Source of the DNA: an uncultured Clostridia bacterium
GTDB taxonomy: Bacteria > Bacillota > Clostridia > Christensenellales > UBA1242
DNA length: 64,000 bases
NCBI GenBank assembly: GCA_934778205.1
Contig: CAKVOD010000005.1
Coordinates: 1 to 64,000, forward strand
Direction: 5' to 3'
Position numbers and translations under genes: made by a program
Part shown: in pieces, positions 50,938 through 57,936 of the stretch
Numbering within the stretch: the stretch's first letter is position 1
How the letters are laid out: each line of letters starts with the position of its first letter
Notes under the pieces: generated by a model
Database searches by the model: none
What the model saw: only the letters and a program-made list of their open reading frames with translations
What the model was told of the DNA's origin: nothing

Positions 50938-52398
50938 CTACAAAAGTGGCGTGAATAGTCTACTGAGCGCCATTTTGAAACGCCTAAATCGTGGAATTGT
51001 TACACCTTTTTTAAATTCAACGCTATTTTTTATGTCATTTTCGATTGATTTTAGCACGGTTTGCGTAAATTCTTCATTGTAAATGAATGCGTTTATTTCA
51101 AAATTCAAGTAAAATGAACGATTGTCACTATTGCAAGTTCCAATGGTGCAAATTTCATCGTCGATAACCATTGTTTTTGCGTGCAAAAAACCTTTATATA
51201 AATACACTTTCGCTCCAAGTTCGACAAGTTCGCGCACATAACTCAAACTAGCGTTATAAACTAATTTTTTGTCTGGTATTTTGGGAATCATTAATTTCAC
51301 TTCGATTCCGCTTGCAATCGCAAGTTTGAGGCTGTCAAGATACACTTGGTCTGGCACAAAGTACGGCGTTTGAATTTTAATAGATTTTTTTGCCATATTT
51401 ATCATTTTTACGAGAGCATTTTTTATTTCTGCTTTGTTGTTGCTTGGTCCACTCGCGATGATTTGTACGGGACATTTGCCGTCCAAATTAGGTTCTGGAA
51501 AATAATCTTTTTTGAGATACTTTATCGGATATTTTTTGTCGTTTGTTGAAAAACGCCAATCTGACAAAAATGTGCTTTGTAGCGCCAAAACGCTGAGCCC
51601 CTCAAGACGAATATGCGCATCGCGCCACGGAGTTAGTTTTTTGTCGCAACCTAAGTGGTCAGCACGAACATTGACGCCACCTACATATCCAATTTTACCG
51701 TCAATTATCGCAATTTTTCGGTGATTTCTATAGTTCATTTTGAAATTTAGCATTTTAAATGGCAATATCGGTGGAAAAAACTCTCGAAATTCACCGCCTG
51801 CATTTATAAACTTTTTAAAGTGACGTTTGCGCGTTTTCAGCGAGCCAAGACTGTCGATGATTATTTTGACTGACACGCCTTGTTTCAATTTTTGCGTGCA
51901 AAGATTGATTATTTCCTTTCCAAATTTATCGTGCGCCAAAATATAATAGTCAAGGTGTATATGGTTTTTTGCTAAAGAAATATCTTTTTTCAATGCCTCA
52001 AATTGTTTACTCCCGTCAGCAAAAAATTGTATGCTGTTGTTTTCCGTCAAGACACTATTTGCCCAATTGTAGTTGAATGTTATTAATTCATCATATTTTT
52101 GCACAAGTTTTGAGGTTTTTTCATCAAATTCATACTTATGCTCTTTTATAATCGCTTCTAATTCCTTGCGATTGCCGATGTTAATCATATTTGTGCGCTT
52201 CAACATTCGACGCGTACGAATCCCAAGTCCGTTGCCAAACATTATGTACAAAATGAACCCAACGAGTGGCAAAAATACCAATACTGAAAGCCACGCAAGC
52301 ACGCTTTGTACTGATTTTTGTTCACTAATAACCATTGCTATCGCAAGCAGAATGTTTAAGACAAATGCGATTATTGTTATTATTGATAAAGTATCCAT
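50938..52398 (-). CDS. cls: Cardiolipin synthase
   Basis: Membrane phospholipase-D-family enzyme that makes cardiolipin from phosphatidylglycerol. Two N-terminal helices (residues 5-25 and 35-55) are followed by two HKD motifs: NHRKIAIIDGKIGYVGGVN (about 220) and HAKTMVIDDEICTIGTCNSDNRSF (about 400). The start at 52398 (MDTLSIITI) has GAGAGG upstream. Length (486 aa) is typical. Confidence 0.92.
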   Translation of the reverse strand: MDTLSIITIIAFVLNILLAIAMVISEQKSVQSVLAWLSVLVFLPLVGFILYIMFGNGLGIRTRRMLKRTNMINIGNRKELEAIIKEHKYEFDEKTSKLVQKYDELITFNYNWANSVLTENNSIQFFADGSKQFEALKKDISLAKNHIHLDYYILAHDKFGKEIINLCTQKLKQGVSVKIIIDSLGSLKTRKRHFKKFINAGGEFREFFPPILPFKMLNFKMNYRNHRKIAIIDGKIGYVGGVNVRADHLGCDKKLTPWRDAHIRLEGLSVLALQSTFLSDWRFSTNDKKYPIKYLKKDYFPEPNLDGKCPVQIIASGPSNNKAEIKNALVKMINMAKKSIKIQTPYFVPDQVYLDSLKLAIASGIEVKLMIPKIPDKKLVYNASLSYVRELVELGAKVYLYKGFLHAKTMVIDDEICTIGTCNSDNRSFYLNFEINAFIYNEEFTQTVLKSIENDIKNSVEFKKGVTIPRFRRFKMALSRLFTPLL

Positions 52399-52508
52399 TT
52401 TACCTCTCATTTCTAATTTTTGACAAATTTACAAAGTATTTTCATCAACTTATATGTTTCATTCTATTTGTGAACATTTTATGCAATTATAATCTAGTCA
52501 AGCACTCA

Positions 52509-53180
52509 TCAAAATTTGTAGTATTTTTTGATGCTTTTGATTGTGCGTTTGTAACGCAACAACAATATAATACCAAAACAGGCAAAGCAAAGCAAAAATG
52601 CGCTCACGCTTGGCCATTGGACAACTTTGAATACGTAGCAGTCAAGAACAAAGATTATCAACGAACATACAAACAAAAATAGTGTCGGGCGTATATATTC
52701 AAAATTGATGTATCCCTTGCATATAGCAAAAATGGCACACACTATCATTTGCGCAAATAGCATAAGTGGAATTACATATCCCACGCCCCACCCAAATGTA
52801 TGCGTCATTATTTCGATTGTTATGATTAGTTGAGAAATGCCGAGCGTCATAAACTTCATTTGCAAGGCAAAATTAATCTTGTAACGAATTGGAACAAGCA
52901 CTGCCAAATGTACCGCAACCGCTCCCGAAAAAACATACAAACACCACAAGTTGTTGATGTCTAAAATAAGGTTTGCTATAATCGCCACCGATGTCAAAAC
53001 AAGTAATATGCGCATCAATAGCCCTGCGATATGGAAATATGAGCGCCCAAACGATTTGTAATTTGGATATTTTTCATGTTTGTCAATAACGTTATCGTTG
53101 ACACAACGTCCACACAATGGGCAGTGCGCCTGCCCTGCGTCAACAGTTGTTTTGCATCTATCGCAAAAATTGTTTTCCAT
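52509..53180 (-). CDS. Zinc-ribbon membrane protein of unknown function
   Basis: An N-terminal zinc ribbon (CDRCKTTV...HCPLCGRCV) is followed by six helices. The start at 53180 (MENNFCDRC) has GGAAAGGA upstream. The longer frame merely translates the R1 repeat that immediately precedes the ribosome site. Such proteins are common in Clostridia, and no function can be assigned. Confidence 0.75.
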   Translation of the reverse strand: MENNFCDRCKTTVDAGQAHCPLCGRCVNDNVIDKHEKYPNYKSFGRSYFHIAGLLMRILLVLTSVAIIANLILDINNLWCLYVFSGAVAVHLAVLVPIRYKINFALQMKFMTLGISQLIITIEIMTHTFGWGVGYVIPLMLFAQMIVCAIFAICKGYINFEYIRPTLFLFVCSLIIFVLDCYVFKVVQWPSVSAFLLCFACFGIILLLRYKRTIKSIKKYYKF

Positions 53181-53191
53181 TTTCTTTTCCT

Positions 53192-53245
53192 TTCCCCTTC
53201 CGGGAGATTTCTCCGCTTCGGCTCCGCCTTCGGTCGAAATGACAA
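53192..53245. repeat. R1 unit directly upstream of the zinc-ribbon gene
   Basis: CCCCTTCCGGGAGATTTCTCC, GCTTCGGCTCCGCC and TTCGGTCGAAATGACA. It ends about 12 bases from the start codon, next to the ribosome site. Confidence 0.7.
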
Positions 53246-53289
53246 TTAGAGTAACTCTCCGCATCGTTTATTTGCAATTACATAGGTCG

Positions 53290-53421
53290 CACAAGCCAAA
53301 CCCGCACCTGTGGCGTTTGCCACCGCACCGAGAATAATAGTTTATCGAAAGTATGTAAGTTTACCACCCTCAAATATAGCTTAAGCGTAGGGACAGTACC
53401 TGCACCTGTGGCGTCTGCCAC
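53290..53421. repeat. R2 units at the stop of the acyltransferase gene
   Basis: Hairpins GTGGC-GTTT-GCCAC (53310-53323) and GTGGC-GTCT-GCCAC (53408-53421). The second follows AGCGTAGGGACAGTACCTGC. It lies three bases from the stop codon of the next gene. Confidence 0.65.
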
Positions 53422-53424
53422 CCG

Positions 53425-54909
53425 CTAGTTTGAATTTAGGTCGATTGAAATGCCGAGCGATGCAAGTGTGCGAAAGAACACACGCTCCACATTGCTTTGC
53501 TGTATGCGCCGTGTGAAAGTAACAACTGCCATTCCATTATATGAACACGTAGCGACATTTAGAGAATTAAGTTTTGCACGCCCAATCATTACCTCAAATG
53601 AATCAACATACTCTCGCATTTCGTCAGGAACTTTTAAAAGTCCAAGATTTGAAAACGCAGTCGAGAACAAACGTTCGCCATACGTATTAAAACTATATCT
53701 CAATGCCAAATCTTTGATGAACAATGGCATAAGTCGCACAAAAATATTCTTTTGCGCAAGCACATTTGCATTGATATTTTTCATTAGATATTCTTTATTG
53801 ATTTCGCTCATTCCCGCCTTTGCTATCTCAATGCAATCGGCAAGCGTTGCGTCTTGTTTTTCTAAGCTAAAATTCTTATATGACGAAAAATTGCGCATAG
53901 TTTTCGTTTGAAAAAACCTTCTGCAATCAATCGGCAATGAAACTTTGACAGGCTTTTTGCGTTTATGTTCGACCCTATCAACGTTTATTGAATACAAAAG
54001 TGTCGCTAGTAAAAGTTCATTTAGAGAACAATTTTGCTCTTTTGCTACGTTCTTCAATTCGTCAACACGCATTTTGCCCGATGTAACCATAAGTTTGCCC
54101 AAAACAAGTGGCGTGCCAACAACTTGATAGGCGGACTTTTCTTTGCGACTATTGGTACTCTTTAAGTCGGCGTAACGATTGAACGCATCTTCAAGTTCTT
54201 CTTGGTCGTATATATCGTTCGGATTTATCATAAAATTTTTAGCGTCAACTTGCATTCCACATTCGCGAGCATAATTAATCAGCAAGCAGTCCATAAAATT
54301 TAGACCACCAAAACCATCGCAAAGCGAGTGAAAAAACTCACAAGTCACTTTTTTGTTATAGTATAAAACACGAAATAAATGTTTATCACCGCGAAAATCA
54401 AAAGGCTGGCAAGGATAAAATTCCTCTTGCATAACTTTTGGCTTTTGCTCTAAATATTGAAAATAATACCAAAAAAAACCCTTGTGCAATGCCACATTGT
54501 AGTATGGAAAACGTAGCATAGTTTTTTCTAGCGCCACTTGCAATTTTTGTGGGTCTACTTCATCTTTGAGGTATGCAGAAATTCGAAAAATCTCATTCCA
54601 TTCATTGTTTTTTGACGCAGGATATATCAATGCAGCATTGTCAAGTGGAAGACTGCTTTCTTGCAACTGCAAGCGTTTTTCGCGAAATTTGCTAAATTTT
54701 TCGCGACGCAAGGCACGCTCCGCTTGACGACGTTTTCCCTTTTCTTCCTTTTTTATTTTTGCCAAATCTTGCGCTTGTTTTTTCAGTTGCGCGCGTTCTT
54801 CTTTTTGTATTTTTTTGTTTTCCGCTTTCAAAAGTGCTTGTTCTTGAGCACGAACACGCTTTTCATTTTTTGCCGTTATTTTTTCATTTTTATTTTTAGC
54901 CATATGCAT
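53425..54909 (-). CDS. Condensation-fold acyltransferase with a basic coiled-coil N-terminus
   Basis: Member of the CoA-dependent acyltransferase/condensation superfamily, close to the alcohol acetyltransferase-like group. The catalytic motif is FFHSLCDGFGG (HxxxDG) near residue 195. Typical motifs DFRGDKHLFRV and FSNLGLLKVPDEM flank it. The first 80 residues are an unusual Lys/Glu/Ala/Arg-rich coiled coil (KNEKRVRAQEQALLKAENKK). Substrate unknown; surface-lipid or glycan acylation is conceivable. The R2 hairpin lies just past the stop. Confidence 0.75.
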   Translation of the reverse strand: MHMAKNKNEKITAKNEKRVRAQEQALLKAENKKIQKEERAQLKKQAQDLAKIKKEEKGKRRQAERALRREKFSKFREKRLQLQESSLPLDNAALIYPASKNNEWNEIFRISAYLKDEVDPQKLQVALEKTMLRFPYYNVALHKGFFWYYFQYLEQKPKVMQEEFYPCQPFDFRGDKHLFRVLYYNKKVTCEFFHSLCDGFGGLNFMDCLLINYARECGMQVDAKNFMINPNDIYDQEELEDAFNRYADLKSTNSRKEKSAYQVVGTPLVLGKLMVTSGKMRVDELKNVAKEQNCSLNELLLATLLYSINVDRVEHKRKKPVKVSLPIDCRRFFQTKTMRNFSSYKNFSLEKQDATLADCIEIAKAGMSEINKEYLMKNINANVLAQKNIFVRLMPLFIKDLALRYSFNTYGERLFSTAFSNLGLLKVPDEMREYVDSFEVMIGRAKLNSLNVATCSYNGMAVVTFTRRIQQSNVERVFFRTLASLGISIDLNSN

Positions 54910-54964
54910 AGTATATCACATATATTAAAAAAAACAAAACAAACGCACTTATGTTTGATTTTTC

Positions 54965-55296
54965 GGGTTAGCCATAAGCCGAGTTCTGTCGTGAGTAATC
55001 ATCTATCTAGTCTTGCTGTCACCAGCAAGCTCAAGCGGTGTAATTCGAAAGTCGGACGGACAGCCCTTTTTGACTCTCTACCTTGCATCAGGTGGGGTTT
55101 ACAGAATGCCTAAGTCGCCATAGACATTGGTGAGCTCTTACCTCGCCTTTCCACCCTTACCAAAGAAAAATCTTTGGCGGTATATCTCTGTTGCACTTTC
55201 CTTAGAGTTGCCTCCACAAGCCGTTAGCTTGCACCCTGTCCTACGATGCTCGGACTTTCCTAATTATTGTTCATAATTCGATTACTTAACTAGCCC
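54965..55296 (-). ncRNA. rnpB: RNase P RNA
   Basis: Catalytic RNA that matures tRNA 5' ends. The 5' region has GAGGAAAGTCCGAGC-like sequence (TTAGGAAAGTCCGAGC) and GACAGGGTGC. The middle has AAGGGTGGAAAGGCGAGGTAAGAGCTCACC as A-type landmarks. The 3' region has CAGAACTCGGCTTATGGC. P1 is formed by GGGCTAG (5' end, 55296) and CTAACCC (3' end, 54965), with one mismatch. Ends are set by this helix. Confidence 0.92.
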
Positions 55297-55342
55297 AAAA
55301 AATCAAGCATAAATGCGTTTGACACACTATATGTGTGTTGAT

Positions 55343-55371
55343 ATAATAACATAAAACAAAAAAAATGTCAA
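55343..55371 (-). promoter_or_regulatory. Promoter upstream of rnpB
   Basis: TTGACA (55366-55371) and TATTAT (55343-55348) are 17 bases apart. The RNA 5' end lies about 45 bases downstream; an ACACACATATAGTGTGT palindrome (near 55321-55338) is in between. The rest of 55372-55487 shows nothing. Confidence 0.55.
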
Positions 55372-55487
55372 TGTTTTTTCAGTTTTTGACATTTCTCTTT
55401 TCTTATTTTTCAAATCTCACTTACATTCAAATCGCTTTTGTTTTGTCATCATTTACATTGTATGTTTTACAAACAAATTATGCAACA

Positions 55488-55745
55488 TTATTTAGTAAAT
55501 TCCTTACAATCTTTTTCCACCAAACTCGCTGAAATAACTAATGCTACAGATAATGCAAGTCCCATTGCGCTTGTTGCTATATTGCCCGTTCCCGTGCTAA
55601 GTATTACTGCCAGTTTTACTGCGTCATAAACACCTATGCCAGCATTTATGTATTTCAATGCACACGCCACTTTTTGCGCCGTTTTCATCGTTTTCACATA
55701 CTTTTCGTGCGACGACAATTCCTGTTTTTGCTCAATTAATCTCAT
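55488..55745 (-). CDS. Small membrane protein (85 aa) under a consensus promoter
   Basis: Not recognised. The start at 55745 (MRLIEQKQELSSHEKYV) has GGAGG eight bases upstream. A basic, helical N-terminus is followed by two hydrophobic segments (residues 32-50 and 55-76). The perfect promoter implies strong expression. It lies between rnpB and surface locus 4. Confidence 0.7.
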   Translation of the reverse strand: MRLIEQKQELSSHEKYVKTMKTAQKVACALKYINAGIGVYDAVKLAVILSTGTGNIATSAMGLALSVALVISASLVEKDCKEFTK

Positions 55746-55767
55746 TGTGTTCGCCTCCATTATTGTA

Positions 55768-55796
55768 ATTATAACACACTCTTTCCCCCTTGTCAA
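55768..55796 (-). promoter_or_regulatory. Perfect-consensus promoter of the 85-residue protein gene
   Basis: TTGACA (55791-55796), 17 bases, TATAAT (55768-55773), with GTGT before the -10. It is the strongest SigA-type promoter in the window by eye. Confidence 0.75.
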
Positions 55797-55832
55797 TAGC
55801 AAAAAATTTGCTATATTCTATTTAAAATGTAA

Positions 55833-56804
55833 TTATATTACAACCGTATTACTCCACTTGCCATTACCACTTAAATTAAATGTGGCTGATAGTGTTTTGT
55901 TTGAACCTGTATCGATTTTCCAAATGGTCGGCGAAACATTGGTCGCCCCTGTAACACTGATGGTACTTCCAAATGGTTTTGTTACGAGTATTTCATATGT
56001 CGTATTTTGAGTAAGTTCAACTACAGCAGTGTTTTCGTTTTGCCCAGACACAAAACCGATTTCCTGCACTACGTCCTTGTTATTATCCACTATTGTAAGC
56101 AACAACATACTATTATCACAAGTAACATTGCAAGAAATCGTCAAAGTAGTCGGATTTACTACCTTTACCAATTCTATTCTAATACTAAACATACCCACCG
56201 CTTTCACTGTTGTTTTTATTTGAGGATCGTCATAAATGTCACCACTATCAACATTTTTCCACTTAAATCCGTTTGGAGCACTTGTTACCGTCAAGTAAAC
56301 GTTACTAAAATTACCCATATTAGATGTGGCCGTATACCAATAGTATCCCTTATCATCATTCATATGTGAAGGTGTATAAAAATCCGAACCTTCTACAGTA
56401 ATATCAAAAGAACTCAGTAGCCCATAATCATAGGCTGTGATGCGCAATTGATCACTCGCCGCACTAATATCAAGAACATTTGGTTTGCTTTGAAAATTAT
56501 TTTGCCAAAATGTAAAGAAAAAAACAAACGTCAAAAGCCACAAAATAAATGCCTTTGCGGTTTTTCTTTTGCGCGAAGATTGCACAATGTTTTTATTATT
56601 TGTTAAATTATACCTTTCTTGTTTTTTACAATTCTTAGCCATATTTCCCCTTTGTGCACATTTGTCAATCTTAGTATGCTTGCTATGGGTAATATGTGCA
56701 TTTTTGTTGTTTTTTATTAGATTTTTTTTGTTATCAATGTTTACTAAATATGAAGATTCTTTATAATATTGTGGATAATCTTCATACCCCCCCCCCCCCC
56801 CCAT
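55833..56804 (-). CDS. Poly-G locus 4: predicted phase-variable surface protein
   Basis: From the ATG at 56804, which overlaps the tract, the frame is open: MGGGGGYEDYPQYYKESS. That ATG has no ribosome site. The SD-backed ATG is at 56824 (MIKNLTKW) and is out of frame with 16 G. Residues 1-75 are polar; a helix (AFILWLLTFVFFFTF) follows and then DISAASDQ. The outer domain resembles locus 3 (VTSAPNGFKWK, IRIELVKVV). The shared C-terminal domain has LVTKPFG, VTGATNV and ends SNTVVI. A further internal ATG at 56642 (MAKNCKKQ) has AAAGGGG upstream and would bypass the tract. Function unknown. Confidence 0.78.
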   Translation of the reverse strand: MGGGGGYEDYPQYYKESSYLVNIDNKKNLIKNNKNAHITHSKHTKIDKCAQRGNMAKNCKKQERYNLTNNKNIVQSSRKRKTAKAFILWLLTFVFFFTFWQNNFQSKPNVLDISAASDQLRITAYDYGLLSSFDITVEGSDFYTPSHMNDDKGYYWYTATSNMGNFSNVYLTVTSAPNGFKWKNVDSGDIYDDPQIKTTVKAVGMFSIRIELVKVVNPTTLTISCNVTCDNSMLLLTIVDNNKDVVQEIGFVSGQNENTAVVELTQNTTYEILVTKPFGSTISVTGATNVSPTIWKIDTGSNKTLSATFNLSGNGKWSNTVVI

Positions 56805-56824
56805 TTAGTTAAGTTCTTAATCAT
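56787..56824 (-). repeat. Poly-G tract (16 G) with leader ORF of surface locus 4
   Basis: GAGGT lies seven bases before the ATG at 56824 (MIKNLTKW). With 16 G the leader frame reads MIKNLTKW, five Gly, MKIIHNIIKNLHI and stops. Fourteen or 17 G would join it to the surface protein. Confidence 0.87.
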
Positions 56825-56858
56825 TTTCTTTACCTCACTTAAATAATACTTATAGGTT

Positions 56859-56886
56859 ATTATACCACAATTAAAAAAAATATCAA
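56859..56886 (-). promoter_or_regulatory. Promoter of surface locus 4
   Basis: TTGATA (56881-56886) and TATAAT (56859-56864), 16 bases apart, with TTGTGG before the -10. The best -10 of the four loci. The stretch 56887-57110 has no gene. Confidence 0.7.
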
Positions 56887-57126
56887 ATATTTTTTAACCT
56901 ATTTATTGAATGTGTAAAAAAGTTTTAGTTTTAAACGTAATTTCATAGTGGAAATTGCGCATTGTAAAAAAAGATTGATAAAAAAATTGCATTTTTTGCG
57001 TTAAAAATTTGACAAGTAAAATGATTTGAAACATAAAAATCTTCAGCAAATTTATTCTGCATAGATTATTTTAAAACGCACATAATAATTTGATTTTTTG
57101 TATAAAAACATAGTTGGAGGCAATAA

Positions 57127-57405
57127 TTGGATAAGAAAAACAAGAGTTTGGACGGCGCGGGTGCGGGCAAGCCACTTAATTTGTGCATTGGCGCATACAA
57201 ACAAATGCTTGAGTTTGAGAAAGCAAGTTTACGCGAGGGAAAAACTCAGTACGGCAAAAAAAGTAGACAGATTGCGTCCGAATTGCATAAAATGGAACGA
57301 GAGATGAAATGTTTAGATTTTTCGTTTTTGGAAGTTGAAAAAATGGATACTCAACTTGAAAATGAAAGTTTTTACTTGTACATCGGGTTTTTGAAGGGAG
57401 AATGA
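57127..57405 (+). CDS. Uncharacterised 92-residue protein coupled to mazF
   Basis: Begins at TTG (57127) six bases after GGAGG; no in-frame ATG fits as well. The protein is charged and helical (KNKSLDGAGAGKPLNLCIGAYKQMLEFEKASL), with no ribbon-helix-helix or AbrB motif that I can see. The stop lies one base before the mazF ATG, so the two are co-translated. Position suggests an antitoxin, but it does not look like MazE; it could also be an unrelated lead gene. Confidence 0.65.
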   Translation: MDKKNKSLDGAGAGKPLNLCIGAYKQMLEFEKASLREGKTQYGKKSRQIASELHKMEREMKCLDFSFLEVEKMDTQLENESFYLYIGFLKGE

Positions 57406-57406
57406 A

Positions 57407-57754
57407 ATGTCAATCAAGAGGGGCGAAATTTATTATGCGGATTTAAGTCCAGTTGTTGGAAGCGAACAAGGAGGCGTGCGCCCTGTTCTTGTACTGCAAA
57501 ACGATGTTGGCAACAAATATGCTCCTACTGTCATTGTGGCGGCAATTACCAGTCAAATTAGCAAGGCGAAGTTGCCGACGCACATTGAACTTGATTCGAC
57601 TACATATGGCTTGCCGAAAGATTCGATTATTCTTTGCGAACAATTACGTACTCTTGATAAACGACGTTTGGGACAATTGGTGTGCGTGCTACCGCCAAAC
57701 TTAATGCACGACATAAATCACGCACTGTCACTCAGTCTTGGTATGGTGGAGTGA
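57407..57754 (+). CDS. mazF: MazF/NdoA-family mRNA interferase toxin
   Basis: Sequence-specific endoribonuclease that cleaves single-stranded mRNA. It starts MSIKRGEIYYADLSPVVGSEQGGVRPVLVLQND, the classic MazF signature, with TVIVAAITSQ, IELDSTTYGLPKDSIILCEQLRTLDKRRL following. Length (115 aa) fits the Firmicutes NdoA branch. Chromosomal copies are widespread and often act in stress rather than plasmid maintenance. Confidence 0.93.
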   Translation: MSIKRGEIYYADLSPVVGSEQGGVRPVLVLQNDVGNKYAPTVIVAAITSQISKAKLPTHIELDSTTYGLPKDSIILCEQLRTLDKRRLGQLVCVLPPNLMHDINHALSLSLGMVE

Positions 57755-57757
57755 CAA

Positions 57758-57798
57758 AAAAAGGCTTTGCAGGTCGAATGACTTGCAAAGCCTTTTAG
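57758..57798 (+). terminator. Terminator of mazF
   Basis: AAAGGCTTTGCA and TGCAAAGCCTTTT arms, immediately after mazF. The gap to 57937 has nothing else I can assign. Confidence 0.85.
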
Positions 57799-57936
57799 AT
57801 TACAACATTTATGACTTATTTGCTAGATTTTGGCACTGTGATTTAAAACATAGTGTATAATATTAAATCGACAACAAATAAGTTTGATGCAATATGTTTT
57901 TGTTAGTATCAATATTTAAAAATCATAACAATTCAC

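Noticed and set aside
54661..55113. Plus-strand ORF overlapping rnpB
   Set aside because: It is antisense to the acyltransferase gene and RNase P RNA, with no ribosome site.
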